A DNA stretch of 64,000 nucleotides from Symsagittifera roscoffensis (taxonomy: Eukaryota; Xenacoelomorpha; Acoela; Convolutidae). The position numbers were made by a program, and so were the translations under genes. This document shows, piece after piece, positions 38,901 to 48,300 of the stretch. The notes beneath the pieces were generated by a model that made no database searches, was not told the DNA's origin, and saw nothing but the letters and a program-made list of their open reading frames with translations. Where the stretch lies: the NCBI RefSeq assembly GCF_963678635.1, contig NC_087064.1, positions 22,554,509 to 22,618,508 on the forward strand, written 5' to 3'. Position 1 is the first letter of the stretch. Every line of letters starts with the position of its first letter.

Positions 38901-41900
38901 AACTAGCAATTGCTCACATTTTTTTCGCGCCGCTTTCAAATTCTTATTTGGAAAGTGCAATTTACGTCACTTTCAGCTGATGAATTTCGATTGAACTCAA
39001 AAAGTGCATATATAACTAAGTGCATTCATAAATGCATCCTTATGTATGAAATTACATCTGTAGTTATTAGAGCATTTTAAGGCTTTTCCCTGAAAAAACA
39101 TCACGAGACGTATATAACAGTCTTCACTACGTTCATTACTTTTAAATACTTTGGAAAAGATCAATTTTTTATTTGCGATTTTGTTTGGAAAAAAAATTAG
39201 GAGGGGAATATAAATTTACACTAGCTAGCTTGCTTGTGTGATTACTCCACTAACAAATCAGCAAAATCAGTTTTCGATTCGCTTAGCCGGTTTGATAGCT
39301 TAACAGAGGCGAAGCTGAAAGCTGAGCTTCGCACCACTTGCGATACCATGACGTTTAAAAAATAGTACACCATGACGCTAAAAAAAACAGGAAACAGTTA
39401 TTCAAACTATCTTTCAATTGAAAAAAGGACACGGAAATAAGATCCCCTATTGAAAAAGTCCTAGTGGGTTGAAGTCTTATTGATCTCAAAAACCCTATCA
39501 GACATTTTAAGTGAAAGATCGGAAAATTTACGTCAAAAAAGATAAGAAAAAAATTCATGAAACGCCCACATAGGATCCACGTTAGCTATATAAGCTATGC
39601 AAAGTAGACTACATAATTTGAAAATTTAACCGACCGAACTTAAGCCGACAACCATGAAGACGAAAAATCATCAGTAGAAAATGAATAACAAAACACTATA
39701 ATTATATATACCATATTTTGAGATCTGGACATAGCATGAGTAGTAACTAGTACCGCATAGTTGAAATTAAAAATCCATAAAATTGGGCATGTCAGCAGCA
39801 TATCGGCATCATAAGGATTCAACTGATTTTGTTAAACTCGTTTTTAACCCGAAAAAAGTCTAATTCCGATTTGACAACGCTTTTTTTATCGCAAGCGTAA
39901 TTATCTTTCAATTTAGATAACAAAAATGAAGAAATCAAACGTTAAATCATTAAAAACCCAATAAGAACGCACATATTTGAATTTTTCTACAAAGAAAAAG
40001 TATCACTCGAACTAAATACTCAGAAATTTAATTAATTTTGCCGTTGTAACACTTTTGACGCAAGTGCAAACTAAAATTTGCTTACCGAGAACGACAGAAG
40101 AACCTTGACACTTTTATTGCACTGATCACTAGAATCGTCGGTCTGAACGTAACGAGAAACGAGCACCAAGCAGCGAGATTTCATTCCAAATGGCGAAATT
40201 GAAGACTTCGAGCCAAAAAAAACATAGCCAAAGCACAAGGCAAGTGGAAAGGATGTGCTTTTGAAAAGGGCAAAGCACTAGGAAAACAAAAAAAATGATT
40301 GAAAACTTTTTGAATCTCGAACAAATTCATTTTTCGAATAAAAAATGTATCAGGTTAGAACTCTTTGAATTTCAAGAACCATTTATGATTGACAGATTTT
40401 TTGATAAACTAATCCAATTTAAAACACAGAGGCGAAGCAGATCTTGGCATCAGTTGCGATACAAAAAAAAAACATGTTGGAAAAAGAAAAATGGCGAAAA
40501 AACTATGCCTATTAAAATGTTCGTACGCGTCAATAAAAATTCATTCTAGGCAAACATGCCAAGCAACAAATTTGAATATTCAATTATCAAAGGAACAAAA
40601 TTTACCATGCGGAAACAATGCCGACAATCTTTGAGCAGACATCAATTGAGCCAAAAAAAAGCTCAGCACCTTAAAAAACTGCAATGATCAGGTAACTAAG
40701 ATGAACAACACTAGCCAAAACTACAGCGAAAAAAAATCTGTGTGGCAACTAAGCCGACAACACTTGAGCAGAAAAAAGTCCGACAATTCAATTTCTACCG
40801 GAAAAAAATTCATATACACATTGAAAAAACAGGGTCCGGTCGGTTTTCAAAGCCTAGACCTGAGGGTTCAAAAGCAAGTGTGAACGAGGCTGGAGTTGCT
40901 AAGGCTCAATAAAAAAGCAAATAAATTTTCTTAGAAATTTGCCGCTCTAAGGCGTAGAAGTTAGTTGTTCACACTTTTTTGCACCAATTCGCCTTTCACC
41001 ATTGATGAGCGCAATTCACCCAACTTTAAGCAAATAAATTTAAATTTAACTCAAAACGTGCCTACATACCTACGTTCACTAACAATTAAATTAATATGTA
41101 TTAAAAAAAGCACTTTGCAGTTCTGAGAGGAAAAATCACTTTCTAAACAGAAAAAGTTCGCAAAAATTAAAGATCATGGTCTCAAAATAGTATATTGGTA
41201 TTTTTTATGCATACATTTAGCTGAAGTTTCCTTTTTCACTGTTTTAAAAAACGATTATTGATGCATTTTTGAAATAAGTCTTATACATAAAATTTTTCGT
41301 TTCACAATTTATGCATTCAAAAAAAACGATTGATAAAGCTCCAAAAAACATTTGAATTAAAATTTAAGTACAAAAAACTATTTTAGTCTACCAAATGTTT
41401 CACATCGACACACAAAAACAAATTGTAGTCTATCTAGCATCATTTTCATGCGCGTGAAAAAAAAATTAAAATCGGCCTGAAGTCCCGTAGACTGCTGTCT
41501 TCAACCCCTCTGTGGACAAAGTTGTTTACGAGAAAAAAGTCTAGTACCCGATTGAAATACCGTGGCTTATTGCAAGGGTCATAAATTGAATTTAAATTTA
41601 GTTTTTTCAGTGTTTTAAACTGGACCGGATCTGGAAAGGAACTATTTCCAAAAGCTCTTTTGTCAGCTAGGCGATGTTATATACCTCAAACGAAACTCAT
41701 AGGTGGTTGAGTGTGGTATCATACTAAATCTCTCAGTTTTGACTCCGTTTCGACATATAGGTTCCCAAAAAACTCCCTTGACGTCAATTAACTTTTTATG
41801 TTAAATAAAAGCGGTTGAATATATAATCTGTTTACACTATTTTAGAGCAAAGTGTGGATGAATGTTTGAAGGATTTATTGTTTGTACGACATTTTAAGCG

Positions 41901-44500
41901 ACGCAACTAAACCAGCTTTAAACGAAGCTATAATGAATTTCTGTGAGCATCTTAAATTATCGCCTCACAACCAGCCTATTGCATGAAACAACAAAACCCT
42001 ATAAAAAATACTTGAAAAACCTTTAAAAAGGTTCATTTTTTGGCAAAAAGATGTAGTAGGAAGATCCTGTGCAGCTATGCTTCGAATCATATAACTATTT
42101 TAGATGTTTTTACTTGGGTTGGTTAACGAACATTTCGCCAAAGCAACTAGTCGAACATTTTCAGCCTAACCCAATGACCCCCCTCCCCCCTCCTGTAAAT
42201 TACAACGCACATCCAAGCTAACATCCTCCATCTAAACAGATTAAGGGGAGGCTCTTAATTCGGATCAATGATAATGTTGTCCAAAACAAGCTTAATAAAA
42301 TTTGCAAGAAGATTTGAATCAGTCGAAACTAGCTGAGTTAAGCCCAAAAACGGCCACACATGCATTTAACATCATGAAAACGAGCTTCACAGTGATTTTT
42401 TGTATCATTTAGTCGAAATATCTTAAGCACCAACACTGGTTTCTATATGGACGAGTTAACTCCAAGGAAAAAGATATTAAATCAAGAAATAAGTTTTTTT
42501 TTACAGGAAAGGAGAAATTTGTCAAAGTTTAGGTGAAAACTAGCATGTTCATGTCATTAAATATTATACTAATTGAAAATGATTAAGCCAAACACTATCA
42601 AACTCTTCGAAGATTGAATGCATACAAAAGATTCAACGAAAAGATAAAAATAGTCTTGAACGAAAGTAATTTCTTAAACAATGCCAGTTAGGATATTCAA
42701 AAAGTTTAAATGTAGTTTAAATTCATGCTGGAGTTTGAAAATGCATTAATTGAAGCGTTGATAAGTTTCAAATGATTCAAAACATATCTTTACCGTCAAT
42801 TTCAAATATCAATTTTAGAATTCAAAATCTGACGAAACAATTAGTGAAAGCTAAAGCTAGGCACTGTCGAAAAAAAAACAATTAAACTTCTTAGGTTCAA
42901 GCAGAATGAAAAAAATATATGTTTCAAGTAACTCCAGTTTTTGTGGAATAAAAAATCACCTGTCTTTTCCGATTGAAAATTGGATCGCGATACAAACATA
43001 GAGGATATGTAAACAAAATTTTACCTTTGGGCTGTCTCGTTTCTCTGTCAGTCGGCAACACGATATCAGTAACCTAGAACAACATTAACTCAATGAGACT
43101 CTTGTATATAGCAGTTAACCACTTTTCTTTAATATAACACATTAACAAGTTTCAATTTCTCAACCTAGCCACAAATGTTAGTCTTTATTGCATTTCTTTG
43201 ACATAAACTCAGTGTCACTTTTAACACGTTGAAGGACTGAAAACTGAAAAACAATGAACTACCTTGAGTTTAAAACTGTTTTTCGGCTTTGATTTGGTTC
43301 AAGACACAATTATGCATATTGATCAAGTCTTCAAAACTTCAAGAATGTCAGATTCAGAGAAAGAACTAAGACTTAGAAAGTGAGGATAATACTTACCACC
43401 CCAAACTGACTGAAGTACTCTCTTAGAGAGTGATCATCCGCTCCTTGTCTGGGTAGTCCTCCAACGAATATCTTGAAGGGGTGATCACCAGCTGCAGGAC
43501 GCTGACTGCCCCCTCCATCCCCTCCCGGACCCCTCCTCTCGCCTTGAGGTCCCCGCATCATACCCCCTCTGCCTCCGAATCCACTATTGCCCCGGTTTCC
43601 GAACCCACCGCCTCCCATTCCGCCGCCCGCGTGGTGGTGGTTGAAGTTGCCGCCACTGTTGTAGGTCTTCTGTCTCAGAGGTTTGGCGTCAATCTAAAAA
43701 TCATGTTAAAAAGCGGTTTTCTTTCAAACTGTGACAAAATAAGGAGATTAACATCAACAGAGACGAAGCTACATTGCGCGAAAAAATCTGACGATGATAC
43801 GAATACTCTTTTTATGTTATCGAGAACGTAAAAGCAATTCACGAAAAGCCACATTTTGATGCAAAGAAATAAAGAACCTATTTCTCAAAAACAAGAACAA
43901 AGTTTCCTAAATAAAGACATCGGACAGTAAATTTGCTACTGAATATGATCGGACTGACCGGTTTGCCGTCGATAGAGTGCTGTCCGGATGCCAGAGCAGT
44001 CTGAACACTGTCGGGGTCCTTGAACTTGATGAACCCGAATCCTCTCGGTCTTCCCGACTCGTGGTCCCGCACAACTGTAGTCTCCATGATCTCCCCGAAC
44101 TTGGTGAAATACTGAGTGAGCGTTTCTTCAGTGCAGTTCTGTGGCAGACCGCCCAGAAATATCTTGCCGCTAAATCAAATTCACGTCACTTTACCGTCAT
44201 GTTAAGGTTGTTCCAGGTCGACAATTCCAGTCTATGCGACATATTAACCAACATGCATGCAACTTGTTCCAAAAATTAACCGAGCTGAGTATAGTTTATC
44301 AAATTTTCTTTTTAAACGAGTAAATCAATCATAAAATCTTTTAAAGCTAATTTTAAAAAAAATCAATCCAAACCGTATTATTGGAGACTATATACCGCCC
44401 TTTCAACAGTAAAAATGACACCATAGCTTGATTCTAGTCTTGACCTGTCAGTTGAAATACTTTGAACACCTTTGCTCACTTACGCGTTATTGTCCTGCAT
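29707..44500 (-). CDS. dazap1-like: DAZAP1/Hrb27C-like hnRNP with two RRM domains (8 exons)
   Basis: Joined exons (minus strand): 44500-44484, 44169-43959, 43693-43397, 43073-43025, 37581-37499, 34298-33941, 33784-33197, 29954-29707. All introns are GT-AG and phases join without a stop, giving 1851 nt and 616 residues. RRM1 (about 7-83) has RNP2 IFLGGL and RNP1 RGFGFIKF. A Gly/Arg-rich linker (about 88-145) follows. RRM2 (about 149-225) has RNP2 IFVGGL and RNP1 KGYGFLTF, and ends DIMGKKVEVKRCDNRDRQ, very close to the end of vertebrate DAZAP1 RRM2. The last 390 residues are low-complexity, Gly-rich then Gln/Ala/Pro/Asn-rich. The family consists of nuclear-cytoplasmic RNA-binding proteins acting in splicing, mRNA localisation and translation; DAZAP1 also binds germline DAZ proteins. 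The ATG is chosen because it gives a short MQDNNAGK leader and matches the splice phase. Hrp/Musashi-like relatives are possible, but the RRM2 end favours DAZAP1. Confidence 0.9.
30435..31094 (-). pseudogene. hAT transposase C-terminal fragment (dimerisation domain)
   Basis: Residues near the end, from WPFLRKLSRSLLSILPSP through ERVFSRAGYLSIDRRNKI, are the canonical hAT C-terminal dimerisation motif. The frame has no ATG at its head (the first codon is GTG, with TGA just upstream) and follows the N-terminal fragment after about 106 bp in a broken frame. Residues between the first Asp region and this domain, which should carry the remaining catalytic residues, are absent or reduced. Confidence 0.88.
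31201..31824 (-). pseudogene. hAT transposase N-terminal fragment with BED-type zinc finger
   Basis: 207-residue frame; the likely true start is Met10 (MAPTKLAKR, 31797). A BED-like finger has Cys36, Cys39, His58 and Cys62 (C-x2-C-x18-H-x3-C). Residues near LDHWKDNKGNN fit the first catalytic-Asp region of hAT transposases, where DGWTS-like motifs stand. The frame stops at TAG after GMDTFVK, well before a full catalytic domain. Confidence 0.85.
31838..31973. repeat. 68-bp subterminal tandem duplication inside the hAT element
   Basis: Two consecutive copies (31838-31905 and 31906-31973), apparently identical except at the last base. Each contains the near-palindrome CTTACACAGTGTAAG. It lies between the transposase start and the right terminal repeat, where hAT elements carry subterminal transposase-binding repeats. 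Confidence 0.9.
32160..32850. repeat. Fragments of dispersed MITE-like elements in intron 7
   Basis: 32212-32600 (from AAACCCAAAAAGCAGCTGATT) matches 54141-54510 as a direct diverged copy. 32690-32845 (CAAGCTCGAAATATAGGTCTAC to CATTGACACTTAATAA) matches 55205-55349, the end of a MITE-like element. 30140-30240, left of the hAT, likewise matches 54520-54640. No coding content. Confidence 0.7.
33197..33784 (-). CDS. dazap1-like: DAZAP1-like exon 7: Gln/Ala/Pro-rich tail
   Basis: 588 nt, all low-complexity, with repeated AAA, QQQ, NPAAA and GGA runs. It is the type of disordered tail used for protein contacts in hnRNPs. Acceptor GCACAG, donor CAAG|GTACAT. Confidence 0.92.
33941..34298 (-). CDS. 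dazap1-like: DAZAP1-like exon 6: RRM2 end and Gly-rich tail
   Basis: Starts VEVKRCDNRDRQ and runs into a Gly/Gln/His/Ser/Tyr low-complexity region with repeated GGGYG and GGGGG units. It is far more GC-rich than its surroundings. Acceptor CTTGCAG, donor GTGAGT; the next intron is only 156 bp. Confidence 0.92.
34299..37498. other. DAZAP1-like intron 5
   Basis: 3.2-kb AT-rich intron. It holds a GC-rich foldback element (35907-36158) and, at about 36280-36460, a diverged relative of the hAT-type MITE at 62320-62728 (shared GACCAAAAAAT, CGTTTTTTCA and ATTGGCGC blocks). I recognise nothing else. Confidence 0.8.
35907..36158. mobile_element. GC-rich foldback MITE, probably hAT-type
   Basis: Left end CAGAGTTGGAACCGGGCC and right end GGGCCCAGTTCCAACTCTG form inverted repeats of about 18 bp with one mismatch, closing a 252-bp element. 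Flanking octamers TGCTCAAA and TGCACAAC match at 6 of 8 positions, consistent with a decayed 8-bp duplication. The interior is rich in GGGCCC/CCCGGG palindromes, striking in this AT-rich setting. No coding capacity. Confidence 0.75.
37499..37581 (-). CDS. dazap1-like: DAZAP1-like exon 5: RRM2 RNP1
   Basis: 83-nt exon completing GYGFLTFESEEG and ending FQDIMGKK. It is isolated by introns of 5.4 kb upstream and 3.2 kb downstream. The donor GTATCC is weaker than the others. Confidence 0.9.
37582..43024. other. DAZAP1-like intron 4
   Basis: 5.4-kb intron splitting RRM2. It holds a MITE-like element (38658-39146), scattered AGGCGAAGC-type repeat ends (near 39306 and 40430), and two members of a family marked by AAAGTCTA and a TATCGCAAG/TATTGCAAG block (near 39840-39900 and 41510-41590). 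A TTAGCC-like flank resembling the SINE-associated repeat lies near 40705. No convincing gene. Confidence 0.75.
38658..39146. mobile_element. MITE-like element, AGAGTCAATGAACG-terminus family
   Basis: About 490 bp. It begins ACATAGCCAACTG then AAAAGAGTAATGAACGCA, and ends CTTCACTACGTTCATTACTTTT. Reversed, the end reads AAAAGTAATGAACGTAG, so the two ends are inverted copies. The interior (GATGCCCGTTAAGCTCTTTG, CCCAACTTGAG, TTTACGTCACTTTCAGC) is shared with 51813-52412. No coding capacity. Confidence 0.75.
43025..43073 (-). CDS. dazap1-like: DAZAP1-like exon 4: RRM2 middle
   Basis: 49-nt exon coding VTDIVLPTDRETRQPK, the loop between the RNP2 and RNP1 halves of RRM2. Too short to stand out as an open frame; found from splice phase and family alignment. 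Acceptor TTCTAG, donor GTAAAA. Confidence 0.9.
43397..43693 (-). CDS. dazap1-like: DAZAP1-like exon 3: end of RRM1, Gly/Arg linker, start of RRM2
   Basis: Ninety-nine codons. Begins IDAKPLRQKTYN (end of RRM1), passes through a His- and Gly-rich linker with RGG-like motifs (GGRGG, RGPQGERRGPGG), and enters RRM2 at FKIFVGGLPRQG. Acceptor TTTTTAG, donor GTAAGT. Confidence 0.93.
43959..44169 (-). CDS. dazap1-like: DAZAP1-like exon 2: RRM1
   Basis: Carries nearly all of RRM1, from the GKIFLGGLPQ strand through RGFGFIKF to IDGKP. Acceptor GATTTAG, donor CCG|GTCAGT; intron 2 is 265 bp. Confidence 0.93.
44484..44500 (-). CDS. dazap1-like: DAZAP1-like exon 1 (start codon)
   Basis: Seventeen coding bases giving MQDNN plus two bases of an Ala codon, ending at a consensus GTAAGT donor. 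Intron 1 is 314 bp. Confidence 0.75.
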
Positions 44501-45064
44501 AATTGGATGTTTTGAGCTGAATTCTATCGAAATTGTTACTGTAATCTACTTTCACAAAGTAACACAAGTGCGATCTGAAAAACCCGAAGTTTCACATTTA
44601 CACCAAAAAAACGGCAATGTTTCAAGTCATTTCGAATGAGATTGTACCAATGCGTACACAGCCCAAGTTAGATACATATTTTCTATCATGCCAAGTTCTG
44701 GAATCAAAATAATCATATGCAGAAGTCATAATAGCCCTTTCTAAATTTTAAATAGTTAAACCAAAGATGCACTCCCGTATCTCATTAAAACTTTGATCAA
44801 AGCATACCATGGCGTAAATGCATCTATAAAATTTTGCAATTTTGATGTCTGAAAACTCCAGAAACAATTTTTGTAGAAAAGGTAACAAAACAAATTTTTA
44901 AATTATCAGACGTCCAAGTTTCTGGTCAAATTCAAAAACTAGGAATCAGTTTTTCACATAAATATCATTAAAGAAAATCAAAAATATATCAACGAATACA
45001 GAAGACCTATTATAACTAATTAGGAAAAGGTAGAAGCATACAGAAAAAGATTTGAATTAAATAT
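44501..45064. other. Intergenic gap between EXD1-like stop and DAZAP1-like start
   Basis: Only 564 bp separate two genes on the same strand, so this must hold the 3' end of one and the promoter or 5' UTR of the other (or a trans-splice site, if the organism uses them). AT-rich; no repeat family or clear core promoter motif recognised. Confidence 0.6.
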
Positions 45065-45355
45065 TCATAGACCATGTATAGAAGATTTAGAATAGCTCTC
45101 ATTACGCGCTCCATTTCTATCAAATTGTGATGCTGAGGACGAGGATGAAAACTGTCTGCCTGCGCGATATAGTCTCACTTCATCCGGCGAACTGCCCTCA
45201 TGAGCTATATTTTTCGAGTAGCTCACTGGCATTCTGTTGGTTCTGGCCATAGCGATCTCTACTAGAGATCGATTGCTCCTCTCCATACGTTCTCGATCGT
45301 CCGTCAATAGTTTCATGTCATTAACTTTGGGCGTTTGCAGCTTGCAAACATTGCT
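45065..45355 (-). CDS. exd1-like: EXD1-like exon 10: C-terminal tail and stop
   Basis: 97 codons including TGA (45067-45065). Codes SNVCKLQTPKVNDMKLL, then a Ser/Arg/Asn-rich tail with an SSSSSAS run; probably disordered. Acceptor AATTTTAG; upstream intron 101 bp. Confidence 0.88.
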   Translation of the reverse strand, partial: SNVCKLQTPKVNDMKLLTDDRERMERSNRSLVEIAMARTNRMPVSYSKNIAHEGSSPDEVRLYRAGRQFSSSSSASQFDRNGARNESYSKSSIHGL

Positions 45356-48300
45356 CTAAAATTACATCCATCCGTTAACCCAGTTACTTAAAATAGAAAT
45401 GATACTCAAAACTTCGATCTGCTCAAATACTAGAAATATAGAAAAATAGTTCTTACCGTTCTGCCTTTGAACTGAGTGAGCCTGCAGGAGGTGATTTTGT
45501 TGACCTTAGCCATTAACCTTTCTGTCATGGCCTTGTGAAGAGGTAACAGAACGTTCACTTCAGCCGCCGCTATCTGCAGACACTGTCTGCGCACTGGTCG
45601 AATCAGCCATGCACGAACATCCGCCTAAGTATTCAAAAATCAGATTAAGGGGTTCTTGTATTGTTGAAAACAGCCCTTTAGAAGCACATGTAAACTTTGC
45701 TGTTGCAATTTAACAATAGCATCAATTCAAATGTTAACATGGTCATCAAACAATTGAAAAGATATGTTTTTGATTTTTCACCTTTTGAGTTTTACAGAAC
45801 TCATTACATCACCTAGCCGCATCTAACTTTAATGATCGACGTTCTTCATGAAACATTTCTAATGTGAGATACGCTGATTATTTTTCATTCTGCTGGAAAC
45901 CAAAATAAAACCTACTTTTTAAATCAACTATGACACAGACGCGAAGCTGCAACTTCGCTAACATAGCTAACAAACTGTTGGATTGGAACGCAAGTAAACA
46001 GAAAAAAAAAACTGACTTGTTTCGATATCATTAGATAAACTTTTTTATTTCGCAGGGAAAGAAGAAACTTCAAGAATTTTCCTGAAAAAAAAACAAAGAA
46101 AAAATCATCACGACCTACATAACAGTCTGAACTACGTTCATCGACTCTTAAACGCGAGCGAGGAAGCGGCAATATTTAGGAGTTTCATAATGCACAAAAA
46201 CTCTTCTTGCAAGTAATAATTTGAAAAATAATTAACTAAAGGTATCTACGCTAACTTTGCATGTATTAAATTAGAAATTATTGCGTATAAAGCATGCATT
46301 TCCAAAATCTCGCGAAGTATATCGAGTTGAAAAATTTCTGAAATAAGATTTTTATTTGATTACTGGTTGTATAAAACAAATAGCTTTTTTCTCAAAATGG
46401 AGAGGAAATTCAGTTCAATTGATGAATTAAAAAAGCATCAAATGTGTTATTTATAACTAATCAAATGTCAAAGCCCATGGTATTATAATGCTAATGCAGC
46501 CTACTGATGCAGCAAACTTGCATCGTACTAACAATGCACTCGGGTAAAAAAAACTAGCTTTGACAATGAAAAAGTAAACACAAACTGAGCTGCACCTTTC
46601 AAACAAAATCTAGTAAACCTTAATGTAAAAAAGAACAAGCTGATGCTGTACAAGAAGAACAGAATCTTTCGACCACGCAAATTTTAATAAAATATGAAAA
46701 AATATATTTATTTTCAACTTTCTTCATTTGTTGTGTGTATTTATTTTTTAGTTAGTGAGGAACTAAATAGTTTAATGAGTCATAAGAATCAGTTAATAAT
46801 CGTTTAGAAATAAAAACTATATTTAATAGCAGATCTCAAAAAAGGTCTGGAAAACGAGAAAATTCAGATCAGTTTGGCTCTTGAAACTTTTTTTTTAATT
46901 CTGGATACTGAATCAAGGATAAAAAGCTTCAATATGATACCACACTTGACCTGGCGAGGCCTAAACTCAAGCGACAAACAAACACTAACTTATCCTAGTT
47001 GAGTGACTGAATTTTTTTTACGATTTTTTTTCGATTTCTAGTAATTTTTCTACAAAAACCGTTTTCCAATTTGCCTGTTTCACTATGACCGTTGAATATG
47101 CCTAAGTTTTAGTTTTTCGTTCTGACCCTTTTATCACATCGCGCAGAAAAACAGACACTAAATAGAAAATAAATTTTTTTCCCAAGACTATTGTCGGAAC
47201 ATTCTGTTCTTCTTGCACAGTAACCACTATTCATGTTTTGTTTTCATAAATGCGTAGATTTTTGTGCCCGGTACGTTGAGAAGAAAAAACACAGATTAGA
47301 ACTTCAGTGAATTTGGCATAATCGACTAAAGTTGTCCTCAAGCGAAAATGAAAAAATATATATCATATGATTCATTTTTTAGAAGATTCTTCTTTACTTT
47401 TCATTGCCAAGCAAGCTCTGCATGAAGCTTTGAAATCTATTTTTTTGGAACAAAAAGAAGTTTTACCGCCTTGAAAACGTTTCCTACTATAATACCAAAC
47501 CACTCGCTTTTTTGGCTCGAATTCAAAGCAAAAAAGCACTAAAAAGCAAAATTTTCAAACCAGTTTTTTTTCGAATCTCCGAAGATTTTTTAAATGCCGT
47601 TTTAATCATGATTGAATATGACTACAATATGATTTACCCAGAGGCGAAGCTTCACTTCGCAAAAAATAGCCAGAACACGGCAAAATGCAGTTCTATAAAA
47701 TGAAATTTAAGAAAGTAGAAATAAGCCTCGTATTAGTAAAAAAAAAATTCGGCTACGACTCAGATTAGCACCTGTAACCTAGAGACTATGGGTCTCAAAC
47801 ACCAACTAACCAGCCACGGACTCTTATAAATCACAAACACTAGCCACAACTAAAGCAAAGAACACGTGCTATGCAATTTCTAATGCTAGTGAATTTTTCA
47901 TATAAGTGAACACATTTAATGAACACTTTAGGAACTTGATACCATTTTTTTTTTACTATTGTGATTGGTAGAAAGAAAATTCTCGTCATTCGGTACCTCT
48001 ATCATAAGAATGCTACTGGAAAAATCTTAAACATTTCATAATAAACTTTTTGGGTTCCAGACACAAAGCCGAAGAGATTTCAGACTGAGTTGTAAAATAA
48101 TATTGAATTCAGGCCAAAAAACGGCCTGAAAAATAGTCTAAAGCAAAAGAACACAATCAAACAAATAAATTGGTGGTTTTTATACGTATTTCAAGCTTTA
48201 CATATCTTTTTCGTCAATTGGAATAAATGAATTTTAATGAATATCATTTTCAGGATTGTTTTAGGATCTTTAAACTATAAATAGCCTTTTTCAATTCATA

